A program made the position numbers and the translations under genes. This document shows, one piece after another, positions 45,001 to 60,000 of a DNA stretch of 64,000 nucleotides. Source of the stretch: Brachionus plicatilis (taxonomy: Eukaryota > Rotifera > Eurotatoria > Ploima > Brachionidae); NCBI GenBank assembly GCA_010279815.1, contig QEOQ01000114.1, positions 393,633 to 457,632 of the forward strand. The letters run 5' to 3'. Within the stretch, counting starts at the first letter, position 1, and every line of letters begins with the position of its first letter. The notes under the pieces were generated by a model. The model was not told the origin of the DNA, ran no database searches, and saw only the letters and a program-made list of their open reading frames with translations.

Positions 45001-48000
45001 ATGATTTGCTTGTTGATGAAAATCTCCAAGGTTTCCGCTGTTTTCCTTCGGTCTCCTCCAAGAACTGTAATGTTCCTGATATAAATATCGAAAATTTTTG
45101 CTATTTTTTTTTTTTTTTTTTAAATAATAATAACAACTTTATTAATAAATGGCCACTTCTAGCTAGAAATAATAAAGAAAAAAATGGAGAAAAGAAAACA
45201 ACAATAATTTCAAATTTCTTTCTGATCGCACATGTCTAATTATTATTATTATTATTATTATTATCTACCCTCTGTTTTCCATTTTTTATAAGTTTTGTTA
45301 AAATGCATCAAACGAACGTCAATTGTCACTATAAAGTTAATTTATAAAGAAAATAACAAAGTTTTTAGGGTCTAGTCGGTTAAGTGAACTATTGTTCACC
45401 TATTACTGGAACAATTCTTGTTCTTAGATTTTATGAACTATTAGTTCACCTAATCTAATAAATTTTTCACCTATTTTGAAATTTCTTCATCTATTTAGAA
45501 AAAAGCTAAATGTATAAATTAAAAAATAAGATTTATAAAAAAATCATTAGACTAAAAATTTAAAGTTGGGTGGAATTTTCTTTATTTTTTATTATTTATG
45601 TCAAAAGGCAAAGATTTAAGTAGAGAGTGTATTTAGGTATTTGGGATTGTTGAAAGGGTAATTGCAGGTCAACCAGATCAGAGCAAATGCTATTTCTAAA
45701 GGTCCTTCAAATTAAAAAAAAAAAAACAAACAAATAATTAACTTCAATTGTTTTTTTTTATATCAGTTTCGAGAATTAGGCATTCTATTAAGTAGCTTTA
45801 ATTACCTGTTCGTCGAAAATAATTACTTTTTGTTGAAAAATAAAAATTCTATTTTGGACAAAAAAAATTAACTTAACAAGTTGAAATTAATAAGTTTTTG
45901 TTTATTTTATTTATTTTTTGTTAAAATAATCACTTTCTGTTGAGACCAATTACTTTTTGATTAGATAAATCCAATTCAAGTTTAATGAATCTCGATTACA
46001 TTATCTCAATATACAAAAGACTAGAATTCGATAAAAAAATTTGATAAATTGATTTCATTTCAATCAGCTTTTAAAAAAGTACAATTTAAAAGTAATAATT
46101 GGTTAAGTAGTAGATGCACTTTTAGATTTCATTTCAAAAATTATTACTGCTCTAAAATTATTTTTAAATGATAAACCAAAAGCTTTCAGCAATGCCACGA
46201 AGTATATTCAGAAAACTGTTGCTCCAAAACTAGAAAAAAACAAAAGCTATCAAGTTAGGCAATAATCAAATAAATTTTGTTTTTTTATTTAAACTTTTTT
46301 TAAATTTTGATTAATGACTTCAACTTAAACTAAATATTTAATAAATGAGAGTCGCTGCGTTACACACAAATTTCCTAACACACTTTTTTTTTTTTTTTGC
46401 TGCGTTCAACCTATTTTTTTTCTCAACACACATTTTTTAGTATTTGTGCGTTTATTCTAAAAAATGAGTGAAAAGTAAAAAAACAAAGTTTCTGGTAAAA
46501 TTTTATTTAAAATAAAAAAAAAATATAAAATCAGTAACTTAATTTGAAAAAAAAAAAGTAAGCTATTTTTCACAAAAATTACAAGTCCACAATTTAATCG
46601 ATTTAAGACTATCAGAACATTTAAGATGAAAATTTTTATAACATATCGAACAAATTTTAACATATTCCTTCAAATTAAAGTATTCATTACAAATGTCACA
46701 TTTTAAATTAATCTTATAAGAAAATAAAGAAGCTTTAAGTTGTTTTAGACCATCATCAGAAAATAATGAAGTAAAATTGTTTAAATTTTTAAGAAATTGA
46801 TTATAAATAAAATAATTTTCTAATGATAAATTTGAAAGATCTACATTCAAATCTTCTTCTTGTATTTTAACCTATGTACTCATGATTTTATTGATTTTTG
46901 ACTCATCAACAATTAAAACCAAAAGAAACTTTTTGATTCTTTGTTCGTTTTTCGAAACTTTACAATCAGGCGCAAGTACTAACGCAGCATGTTCAGACTC
47001 ATTTATTTTTAATTTTTTGCATATTTGAACAGTACATTGTTAATTGACCATGACTCGCTTTTTTCTTCTTTTTTCTGTTATTTTCAACAGTATATAAATC
47101 AAAGTTAAAAGATAAATCAAAAATTGATCATTTATTTTTAATTATTTAGACAGCATTGTACTAGGCATCAAAGTTAATTGGTCTTCAAGTATCAATAATT
47201 AGAATTTTCGCTATTCGCTATTAAAAGGTTGCATTGTCACAAACAGGATTTTTATTTGTAGTCCAATTTCCATTAAATAGAGGTTAATTAAAAAGTCCAA
47301 AAAAAGTATTTTCAATAAAAATTTGTTTTTTATTTTTCACCTATTTTTTAGAATAAAACGCACAAATTCTAAAAAATGTGTGTTCGGAAAAAAAATAGGT
47401 TGAACGCAGCAACAAAAAAAAAAATGTGTGTTAGGAAATTTATGTGTAACGCAGCCAATTTCTTAATAAATAAACTAATTAAATTAAACAAAATGTAATT
47501 ATTTTTAACAATTTATTTACAACTAATTAATTTTGACAGTGAAATAATTATTTACAACAAATAGTAACTTTTGCAACAAAAAATCGAGGTAATATTTTCT
47601 CTTTATTCAATTTGTGGGTCTTGCCCCAAATGTTATCAGGTGATAAAAAAAAATTTTATCTTGAGGTACCATACTGGTTATGTTATCAAGGCTGATAACT
47701 TAAATATTATCTTTTAGTTATGTTGTCAGAAAAGATAGCAATTTATTCTTAATTTTAAGTCAATTTCTAAATTATTAATCACTTAGGGTTCCAGAAATTC
47801 AAAACTTAAGTGCTATCTGAATTTCTAATTTTTGACACGTCCTTTGAAACCCTCACATTCATTTTTTTTGGGGGGACTAAAAAAAAAAATTTATATCCAG
47901 GTGTCTCAAAAGAACTAACCTTTTAAAAAGTTGTAGATCTTTCAGACTCAATTACTCAAAGATAAAATTAAAATTTTTTTTAAAATTATATATATTCTGA

Positions 48001-51000
48001 AAGAGCATAAAATTTTCTACATCCTGGGATATAGTTTTGTTAAAAAAAAGGGTGTGCCAATTTTTATTATTGAAAAAAAGCCAAAAAGAATACTTTTTTC
48101 AGTTGGATCGTATGTAGTCCCAGGGATTACTTAATAAACCATTTTTTTTTTAAACAAAATTCTGAACAAATCTATGGTTTTACTTTTTTGAATTTTTCTT
48201 TTATTTTATTTAAATTAAGTATCAAAAATCCTGACTTTGACTTTTTCTTTAATGACTTGGACTTTTTTTTTGGACTTATAAACAACTATGTTGATAATTA
48301 TTATTATTATCAAGTTCAACATCAACTTCCATTTTATCATCATATTCAAAATCAATAATTTTTTTCTTGCAAAATACTTCAAGGTAACTAATTATCAACA
48401 GAGTTGTTTAAAAGTCCCAAAAAAAAAGTCCAAGTCCAGACTTTCATTTTTAAATTTAAAAATTTGTCAATATAATTAAAATATTCAAAATTTAGTCTAG
48501 TCGGTTAGGTGAACCATAGTTCACCTATTACTGGAACAATTCTTGTTCCCAGGTTCTGTTAGGAAATATCCTAATTTATTAAATTTTTTTATATTAAAAA
48601 TTTTTGTGAAGTTCTTGATTAAAATTTTTTTACAACTTAGACTTTTATAAAAATAAAAATATTACAATTTAAAATTTAATTTATTTTTTTCGAAGATGAA
48701 CATTTCCTTAAAGACGAACGAGGTGATATTGAAGTCGAATGGAAACTACAACTTGCAGCAGAAGTAAATAATTTTTTGCCAGAAAAAATTGAAAAAAAGT
48801 AATAAAATTTAATTTAAGTTAGCTAGATCAAATGGTTTGATACTGCTAAAATATATGCCCAAAATTAGGCATATTATATCCTGGTATAGACGTGCAGTTA
48901 ACAAGGAAGTGACCACTTATCTAAGTGCCATGCTGCGAAACACAGTCATTTCTTTGTCGACCATCTACCCAATTGAACAGTCTTCGGTAGAATACACTTT
49001 TGTGTTCGATGATGAACAAGAATTTTTCAAATCCCACTTACCAGTTAGAGATTGGGCAAAAACTGGAGACATTTTCAATCTCGGCATCAAGTATCATATA
49101 CCAAATGTACAAGAGATTGAAGCATGTTTGGATTTTATAAATGATAACCTAAACGAATCATTTGACTTTTTGACCAAGACAATTGATGACATGAGCCGGA
49201 CTTCCAAAGAAGAAAGAAATCGTGAGCTCAATTTTGTCAATCATCTCATGTATTCTGGCTCGAGATTGATTAAAAGAGCAGTTAATTACAAAAACGTGAC
49301 CGACCATATTAATACCCAAGTTCAAATTGGTCATTTGGATGATGCAAAAAAAGGACTCGGTTTTGAAATTGCTTATGCCAATGATGAAAATCATGAATAC
49401 TCGAAAATAAGCTCTAGGCACAGAGAGCTGATGTTTGGCCTGAGGGAAAAATGCATTCATTTTCTGATCGACTTGGTCGAAAAATTGACCAAATCACATT
49501 CAAATGAAACACTTCTTCTGCAATTAATATCAAGGGTAATTTTTTAATTTAGAGTTTAGATTTTTACAGACTTGGGCAAAAGTCAAAAAAAAAAGTCATT
49601 TAACTTGACTTTAAATTTTTTTTTAAATTTTGTTTTTAAATATCCAAAAAAAGAAAAAATTAACATTAAATTTTTTAAAAAGCGACATCTTTCAAAAAAA
49701 ATCTCTTAATTTTTCAATTTTAGTGACATTTTATTTTTAAAAAAAATTTTAAAGTCAATTTAAGTCAAATGACTTGACTTCAATTTGGCTTAATGACTTT
49801 TGCCCAAGTCTGGATTTTTATGATATTAATTGTTTAAAGAAGTTCTTTTTTTAAATTTAAATTTTTTATTCTTTAATTAAGAAATTAATTATTAACCTAA
49901 TAGTTTTGAAAATATTTACATTTGAAGCATATCTTTTTTTCTATAAATTTTCTTTGGGGTATCCCAGTAAAATAAAGTACTGGCTGTAAATTTTACCAGA
50001 CTTGTTTTTAGGTTACAAGTTTAAGTCTAAGTCATGACTTAAATTTTTTTATAAAAAAGTTCGATTAACATGATTTTTTTACCATTCAAGGAAGTTATTG
50101 TGGCGGCAGTAAAAGTCACTAAAATTAAAGTCCAAGTCATAACTTTGACTTTAAAAAAAAAATTTAATTCATTGACTTGACTTGACTTATGACTTGTAAC
50201 TTAAAAACAACTCTGAATTTTATTGACTAATTTAATGAATTAAGTAAAAAAAACAATTTTCTTAGAAGACTAAAAAATTAAAATTAAATTTTAAAAATAA
50301 ATTTTAAAAGCTCAAATGAAATATTTATTTCCGTTCTTTTAGAGATTATATTAAAATTGTAATATCATCTTAAAAAAATTCTAAATTTAAATTTCACACG
50401 TAAATGTAAGCCTGGTGACAAATAACAAGTCACACTAGTCTTGTCAATAAATACTATTCGATTAAATTTTCAAATTTGAATTCAAATTTAATAAAAAAAA
50501 ACTTTTATGTCAAAATAATTTCAATTATTTAAATTATTTTAGTCAAAATAATTTCAGAAAGAACTGAATTTATATTCTTTAATTGAATTTTTCTTGGTCT
50601 TCCTTTTGGTCTTTTTGCTTGAATTTTCTATTGACCAGAACTAACCAAAACTATCAAAAATATTTAGACATCAAGGTGTTAAATTTGATATAATTTTTAG
50701 TTATTCAAAAGCAGAAAAATAATTTTTTACCATCAGAAAATATAAATTTTTTCAAAAAATCACGTAAAAAAATACTTATTTATTTATTTGAATTTAATTA
50801 ACCTCCGTCATGAGAAGTAAAAATAAAAATTAGAAGAAGAGAGTACAAATTAAAAAATTATACATAAATGTAAAAATATATAAAAATATTACAATTGTAA
50901 GAAAATGAGAGGAAAATAGTTTGTTTGTTACTTATAAATTTTTTTTCTAAATTTAGAAATAAGAAAAACTAAAAAAATCAAATTTTATTTTTAGGTCTTG

Positions 51001-54000
51001 TGCACAGCGAGCATTACTTATGGCTTTTTTGTGAGTGATTTTGAAAAGCTATGGAAAAATCACCATACCAACAAGTCATCATTGCAAAATAAACTTCTAG
51101 GCAAAAAGAACACCCTTCGATCGGAACTTGTCACCAGAATAGTCCTTCAATATCAATACCGGACCTTTTATATTCACACACGATTGAATGAACTTGACAT
51201 ACGGGTTATTGATACTCTTTTTAAATTGTCAGTCGATTCTGTTTATGCAAGTGTGCGCAAGGACGCACAGTCTCAGCTATTTTCCTTTTTGTCACATTAT
51301 CCGCATTCCAATTTGGTCATAGTGCCCAAAGTGGTCGCCATGCTGAACAAATGCAATACAAACGATGAGACCAAACTCACCCATGACCAGCTAAAGGGCT
51401 GTTTGTACATTATCAGTGGAAACAATTATCTGGACTCGTTGATGATAAAACAAAACTGGAGTGTGCTGAATCAACTGTGGCCAGTTTTGTTGCGATGTCA
51501 AAGCTACGAAAAGCCATCAGTGCAAGCTCTACTTGACAAGATCTATGTTCGTTTGGACAAAGACTTTGACTCGTTTGAGAACAGAGTGCAGCTTGACAAT
51601 GGCACTGTGCAGTTGGCTTTTGAATTTAGTGAAAAAACAAAGCTTTCGTTTGACAGCCACAAAAGACTTGATGGCTTTGTGGCAAATTCAAAACAAGAAA
51701 CTCAGCTAGTAGCCAATCTAATGGATAATCTAATCTCAATTGCTAGGGAATCGACTTTGTCTTGGAAAAATCAGTCAACCAGCTATGGGTCCCTAATGTA
51801 CTTGCTTTTTTCGTGTCAAAATGACAACCAACTAATGAAGCCTGAGTGCATCGAACTATTTGTGGACTCGTTGATACACGAAAATATTCACATAAGAAAA
51901 GTAAGTTGTTTTTTAAGTAAATATTTTCAAACCATCAAACCGTAGTTTCATTAAGTTGTGTGAAATTCTGTACACAAGAACAGAAAAAAAAAATAAAAAA
52001 TTTATTTAGAAGCCTAAATTCAGAATATTGTGAATTTGATATATCATATTATATTTGGCGATTTATTATCTTTTAACTAAAATTACTAAAAAAAAAATTT
52101 TTTTTCCTAAATTTTAAATTAAACGTAATTATACAAAATTTAGATGCCGGGTTAAGACTTGAAACAAAAAATTAATTCATAAATGATTAAAAATTATTTT
52201 TTTTTATTAAAAATACATTTTCTAGTTTTAAATGCGGCGCTAATATTTAGATTTTAAAGTAAAAATTTGAGGAAAAGATTGGAAAAAAAATTAAAATTAA
52301 AAATTTGGATATTAAAAAAATTAAAATGATAGAAAGCTAAAATTTTCTATTTTAAAAGTATACAAATTAGTTCTTCTTTTTGATGTATTGGCTACATTAC
52401 ATAATTTTATGTTTTTATTGTCTTTTTCAAAAATTATTTTTTTAAATTTCTCTTAATATGTTTTTTTCCATCTTGACCACAATTTACAGAACATGTTTTG
52501 GTCATTCAGATTATAAGCCTTGTAATTTTTAATATTTTGTTTTTGTTTTTTTTTGTACCAAAATTCACAATGCCACGAAACTTGACAAGGTACTGCCAAA
52601 CCGAATATTTTTCTGTTTATACCGAGCAACCAACCGTCTAGACTAAAATTTTTCAAATTTTAAATTCACTTTTAAATTCAAAATTTTTTTAGAATAAAAA
52701 TTTTCAATGCTTTAATTGATTATTTATAATTGAAAATATTGTTTCTTAGTAGTGTTGGGCATATTTTGTCCAGAGTCGACTCGATTAATTTTTAAGTCGA
52801 CTCGACTCGAAAATATTTTTTTAAAAATTAAATTGAAAAGAAAAGTTTTAAGTTGTATTTTTCTACATAAATAACAAGGAAACTGCAAAGTCAATTTAGC
52901 TAAGTCGTTGTTTAATTTTTCTCGGCAATAGGGTCCTGGATTGATCCTCAAATGGAAAAAGATCAATGTAAATTTTAAAAAACAATTAAGTTAAATAATA
53001 AGTTAATTAATATTAGAATTCGATAGTTGAATAGATAAAATATTTAAAAAAAAAGCAGAAAACAAAAAAAATTTTTGAGGTAAAAAAATTTAATTTAAAA
53101 GAAAATATTTTTTTGAAGTCGAGTCGAGTCGACTAAAAAAAATTCGAGTCGACTCTAGTCGACCTAGTCGATTCCCAATACTATTTCTTAGTCTTTATTG
53201 AAATAAAGGATAAAAATAATAATAAAAAAAAAACAAATAATAAAAATATTAACCAACGCTATAATGAATTCTTCGGCAAATTTTCTCCAATACCATAGAT
53301 TAAGCTTAATTTTTTTTTATCAGCATCTTTGACATTTAAAGAGAGATTTTTTAGTTTTGCGGAGTAATTTGCAAATATTAGCTGGTAATATGTTAGCTGG
53401 CTTGAAAACAAATCGAGAATTTTTAAAATGTAACTTAATGTTAATTAATAGGCTAAAACTTTGATTTATTTATTGTTACTTTTATCATTTAGTTTAATAA
53501 AGTCTAACAAATAAAAAAAATTATAAACTATCAATTAAAGCATTGAAAAGCTTTATTTAAAACAAATTTTTAAGTTAAAAAGGCATTTAAAATTTGAAAA
53601 ATTTTAGTAAAAAAATGGTTCTTTGTTAGGTGAATACCAAAAAAATATCAGTATAATCAGTACTTTTTCAAGTTTCGTTGTTGTGCCGAAACCGATACCG
53701 ATTTTATTTTAGTTTGATTTTATTCATACATCTGATCGTATCCTAACTTGGGCAAAAGTCAGAAAAAAATTATTTTAAAATCTTTATAAAGCCAAGTTAC
53801 CTACTTGAAAATATTTCTTTCGAAAAAAAGTAGTTTTATTTTACTCTAAAATTGAATTTCTCTCAAAAACCAGGGAATTTTTTAGTCAAAATTAGTATCT
53901 GAATTTTTTGCCGTTCCAAATAGTTATTCAGGCCACCAAATGAATTGTGAATTGTGAAATTGTGTCTAAACTATATCACGCTAGAAGCTTAGTATAAGTC

Positions 54001-57000
54001 CTTGATCGAATCCTTTATTCACTTCTCTTTTCTATGTCTGAACTCTTTTATAGAAACATAAAGAAAATAAAAAATATATATGTTTTTAAAATATTAAAAT
54101 AGAGAACAAAAATACAGAATAGAAAAAACAAAATTTTTTAAATAAGATAAATTTAGTTCGAATACCCCAAATTTTTTTAATTTTTTCTCCCAAATACTAA
54201 ATAAAAATCCACAATTGTTTAAATTGTACATTAAAAAAAATTCAACGCTAAACTAAATAGAAATCCAATATTTTTATTGATACATCCTCTGTACCGCCAC
54301 TTAAATAAAAAGTGTCAGTAAGTTAAAAATATTAGATTTTAAATTAGTAAAATATTAACTTAATATTAAGATTAAACATAAAAGAATAAAATTGATTTTT
54401 TTAAATGATATTAATATTTGAAGATATTAATATATGCTTCCGTTTTTTGAAAAAACATTATTTAACGGAAAAATTTAACGATTTTAAAAAACAATAAATT
54501 TTTATAAAAAATATAATGTTAGATCATTTTGTACAATTTTATACCTGAAAAACCATAATTATAAAACAGTTATCATCGTTAACATTATTAACGTTTTTTT
54601 TTTTTGATGTTTTTTGACCAACATTTAAAAATTAAAAATTTTATTTAATAATTTATTTAAAAAATTAAAAATTTTATTTAATAATTTATTCAAAAAATTA
54701 AAAATTTTAATGGCGTTAACCTTGTTAACTCCCGTTAATTAACGTTAACGATTTTTTTCTGATTTAATCAGTAATAAGAAATTTGAATTTCGTACAGTTT
54801 AAATTTTATTGACTTATAATATTTTATTATGACTAATTTTGTAAATTTCCAACAAAATTAATAAATAATGAACACATTTATTCAACCAAAAAAAAATTTA
54901 TTAAATCAAACAAAACAAAATATATGTTTTCAGAATAAAAAATAAACCGAAATTTTTTTTTTTCAAAGTCCAAGTCCAGGCTTTAAAATATTGAATTACT
55001 TAAGAAGAAATTTATTCTAAAATTGCAACAAAATTCTGATATATGGCAAATCTATTTGCATTAGACAACCCAAGAGTATATAAATTTTTTGATATGAAGC
55101 ATGATCTAGAAAATTTTAAAAAAAATTCTAGACTTGGACTTTGAAAAAAAAACCAAAATGACTTGAACTTTTTTTGGGACTTATAAACAACTCTGAATTT
55201 AAGATAGTAAATTTATTTTTCATTTTCAATAAAAAATCTTCAAATTTTTATTTTACAAATTAGCAAGTTTTTTTTTCTATTTAACTTTTTTTAAATTTTG
55301 AAATTACGTTACTTAATTTAAACTCAATACTTAAGCATGTTAACATTTGAAATTTAATTACGCAATTATTTCTAAAAATGTAAAATAGAAAAAAAAACTT
55401 GCCAATTGGGTTTTTTTTTAGCATACTTTTAAAGAATTGTAATAAGATAGCAAAAATAATATGACAAAATATTTCAAAATATTTTAACTTTTTATTTAAG
55501 AATAATTTTTTCAAACAAGAATATTCTTTTAAAGACAATTTAAATTAATATGTATTTATTTTAATTGAAAAATTCAAATAATGTAAAAACATAATCGTTG
55601 ACGCTAATTAGCGGTAGTTAACGGTGTTAATGGTATTTAAATTTTAAATTTTGCCAGAAAATTATTTAATAAAATTCTTATATTTTAATAATTGGTCAAA
55701 AAAGAAATGAAAAAAAAAGTTAATAACGTTAACGAAAAAAACGGTTTTGGATTTGTCAAAAATAATATTTTTTTTTTTATTTTTACTAATTAATTTGTTA
55801 AATTAAAAATTTTTGCAAAAAAAAAGAATCGTTAAATTTTTTTTAACATTTGGAATTTTTGTACAAAAAAAAAGAAAAAATTATAAAAAAATGCCAACTT
55901 CCGCTTTTTAGTGATAACCACAGAAATCAAGTAATTAAAATAGGCTAGCTATTTATCTCCTTTATTTTCTAAAATTCACAATAAAGCCATTATAGATCCT
56001 TTTAAATTCAGGAAAAACCAAGTATAACTTTACAGAAACTCTATTTAAAAAATACATCATAAATAATTAAAAAACTTATTTAATATTTTGTGAAAATAAA
56101 AAAATAGATAGCAATTGATGCTTTATGCATAATTTTCAAAATGGTCAAACATAAAAAGCAAACAATTGAAATGAGGGCCGAAGACTTGGTCAAAGAACAA
56201 ACAAAAAATGTGGTCTCCTCAATCGAAATAAACAAATACAATCCAGGATATAGAGAGGACAACAAGTGGCATCTGTATGATCCTGACTTTCTCACCAAGT
56301 CAAATTGGTCAGAAACAAAATTTATGGACAAATCCTACTGGGGATACTACTGCTGGCCGTCAAAAATAAAAGTCAATTTGAATAGGAGAAAATTCTACAG
56401 CCTAGACACTACAGAGGATGACTTTTTTTCAAAAGCGATGAGGCCAGTAGTCAATCGATTTAGAAAAGATCCTAATTTTTTTGTCAAGTTTCTTCAACTA
56501 TACAGAATAGAAGAGAGCCGTGGTCATGAAAAATTTGACAAAAAAGCTTTCTATGTGTTCAAGTCATTGTTCAGAAATTACGGAACCATTGACATAATAC
56601 CAAATTTGGAAAGTCATTTGAAAAATTTGATCACAGATAAAGAAACGACTACACAAGAGCGTAGCCACAAACTGGCTGCTGAGCTGACCAGCGCTCTGAT
56701 CAGAGGATCAAAATACTGGCCATTTGATCAATTAAAAAAATTGTGGTCTGACTTGGAATCTGTTTTCAATCTTTTGATAGAAAATGTGACCAGCGAGAAT
56801 TTGAGTCTTTGGAAGTCGTGTTTTTCGAATGCCTATGAAGACCAAGATCCAAGAAGACTCACTTTTTATTTGAATTATTTCAAAAATTTGGCTTTCAGAA
56901 TTTTGCCAAATAATGATCAAGATGCCAGTGAGTCGAGTTCAACATCAACTTCGTTTCAACAGACTAGTTGCTTGCAATTTTTGATAGCATTTAGTCAAGT

Positions 57001-60000
57001 TGAATGGAGGGCGCCCGAATTTTGGGCCAGCTTAATTGATCTTTTCTTGAACAATATGAGTCATCCTTATAAATCTGTTCGGGAAAAAATTGGATTGTAA
57101 GTTAAATTATTTTAAAATTTTTATTAAAATTAAACACAACAAATTATTGTACAGTTGGAAAGTTTTTTTTCTTTAATTAAAAAAAAGAAGTTAAATTTTT
57201 AATTTAATATTGGAAAGTTTAAGAAACACAACAAAGTGTTTAAAAATTGTCAAAAGTTGTCTTCATTTGAATTTAAAATTTTTTTAAATGAGCTGGATTT
57301 AGAATTAGAATTGATCATAAGTCAAAAATTAACTTTCAATATCGAAATTCCATGCTGACTTTGACTTTAAATTTTTTTTTTAAATAATTTTTATTAAATT
57401 TTTTTTAAAACATTCAACATTTATGCATTTTTTCAAAATTTTTTTAACATCTGTTGAGGGTTTGGAAAACATATTAAATTATTTAAAAGTAAGTCTTTTG
57501 GTATGAACCCTTTTTTCCCTAATAATAAAAGTGTCCTTTTTCTTCCTTTTTATATTTTTGTCGATGAATTATTTTTTTCCGTAAAAAAAACGTGAATATT
57601 GGTTAGCTATTTGTACTTTAATTTATCTTTGAACTTTATTATATTGTTAAATGTATTTTAATTCATTATATTTTCTAAACTATCGCAGTTCTATTATTTG
57701 ATGTGGAATCACGATGGTTCCACACAATTTAAAATGAAACTTTTATTGTTCTCCGATTTAGTGGGCAAAGTTAAATTTTTGATCAAATTTTCAAAAATCT
57801 AAAAATAAAGCTTTGAAATGATATAAAAATATAAAAATCTGTGATGAAATTTGAAAAATGAAATTTGGTCAAAAATTAAAACTTTGCCATTTAAAACCTT
57901 GATAATTCCAGTATATTAACCAAAAATTATTAAGAAAAAATTATTTAAGTTTCAAAATTTATTTAAGAAAAAGTTATATGAAAAAATTAGATTTATATTA
58001 AAAAAATATGAGATAAAATAAAGGGGTCCGGGGCGAGGCCGGAATTTGGTTCAGTGAAAATAATGAGCGAAGTATCTTTAAAAAAAATGAACAATAAAAA
58101 TTGAAATTTTAAATTAAATTAAGTTAATTGCTTATTGACAAAAGAACACAAAAGGACACTTCTTATGCTTGTTAATAATTTGATTAAAATAAGTTCATTT
58201 TCTTAAGCTCGTAAAATTACACAATTTTTGGTAAAATTTTGTAATAAAAACATAAATCATCGAATAATTAATAAGAAAGGGTCAGTTTTAAATTATTTGA
58301 TCAACTACAGCCATTTTTTACTGCAATAACAATTAATTTGAATTAAATAAAATAATTTTAAATTCTCGATTTGAATAAACTTGCTTTTTTTAGCCTTTTA
58401 TCTGCGCGAAAAAAACTAAAATAAAAGATAAATTTAATTTAGATGAACGCTTTTATAAATTTATATCTTTGTTTACTACTAAATTCATGTAATTCATCAA
58501 TAATTATTTAAAGGTAATATATATTGTAGTAAAAAATGGTTGTGGTTAAGTATAAATTTAGCACCCATTTTGCACCTTTAATAAATTTAGCATCAACTGT
58601 CTAAGCCTGCGAAACTCTTTAAATTTATTGTGGTGCATTTTGTAGGGTTTTGCTCATCATAAGCAGACTTTGAAAGTAGATGCAACTATGTACAGTACAT
58701 TTTTAAACAAAATTTAAAGTTTTTTGATTATTCTAAAGTAGCTCTGTCACATAATTAGCGCAGTGCTTCTTGTCTGTTCTAGAGTATTCTTTACAACATT
58801 TATTTATTACTATCATTTTAAAAACAATTCTAAATGAGGAAAAATCTAAATTGATAATTTAACTGAAAAGTCTTTAAGTAATTTCACGTGAAGTTTTTTG
58901 AAGCTTTAAAAATAAAATTTTTTTAAATATTTTCTTTTGAAAACGAAAAAATGATATTTTTGTGGCCCTTTTGGGTTTGGCCAATTCTTATCCAAAAATT
59001 TGTAAATTTACATAATTTTACAAAAGTTATACTTAAAATACGGTAAAATTACAGATAGGATAAAATAGCGTAAATTAACCTAAAATTATGTAATTTATCT
59101 CAGAATCACGCATCGTATCAGCACTGTAAAGTTTTATATTGATTTTGAAAAAAAAATAAAGTTCAAGTCAAATCTCACATTCTATATCTAATTGATTGAC
59201 ATCTTTGTACATGACCTAAAGGCTAAAATAACATTGAAAAAATTTCTATGCAATTTTTTCTAAGAATACAATTTTTGTTTAATTTTTTTTGAAAAAAAAT
59301 TCCTTTATTCAATACAAAAATTTTCGATGAAACTTGATAGTGCCGAAAAAATACTACTGCGGAAGTCTGCAAAATCTGCGCAAATTAATTGCCCTTTTAT
59401 TTTTTTAATTTTAGATAGGGTGCAAATTTGCAGAATTCTCACAGATTTTGCAGACTTCCGCAGTAGTAGTTTTTTCACTTTTTTATCATCTGCTAAACGA
59501 GTTTTAGACCATTAAAATGAAAGCTATAAACTTTTTTTCTTGTTATATCGGAAGTTTAGTATGAAATTTCACAATGCTAAGGCTGATAAATAATGCATTA
59601 TAAAAGCATTGTGAATTTTCATACAAATCTTCCAAAAATTACAATAATTTTTATTAAGGACATTTTAAATTTGAAAATCTAACTTTGATTTTTCATTTTT
59701 TTAAAAAACCATTATGTTGAATTCTACGGCCAAAAATACATTGTTGTGCACTTGATTTTTAATTTTTAAATTATGTCCTCTTTGGGTACTAGGGACCGGA
59801 AGTTGACCAACTCAAAAAAGTTAATAGTATTCAAATTCATATAACTAATGAACACAAAAGCTTGATATAATAATCAGTTAAAAATTAAACAAATTTAGCA
59901 ACAATTTATTTTAAAAAGATTTTCTTTGCATAAAGTGGGTGCAAGAACTGTAGGATGTCGCTCACATATAGCAAGTATTATATGGTATTTTGGTTTGGAA

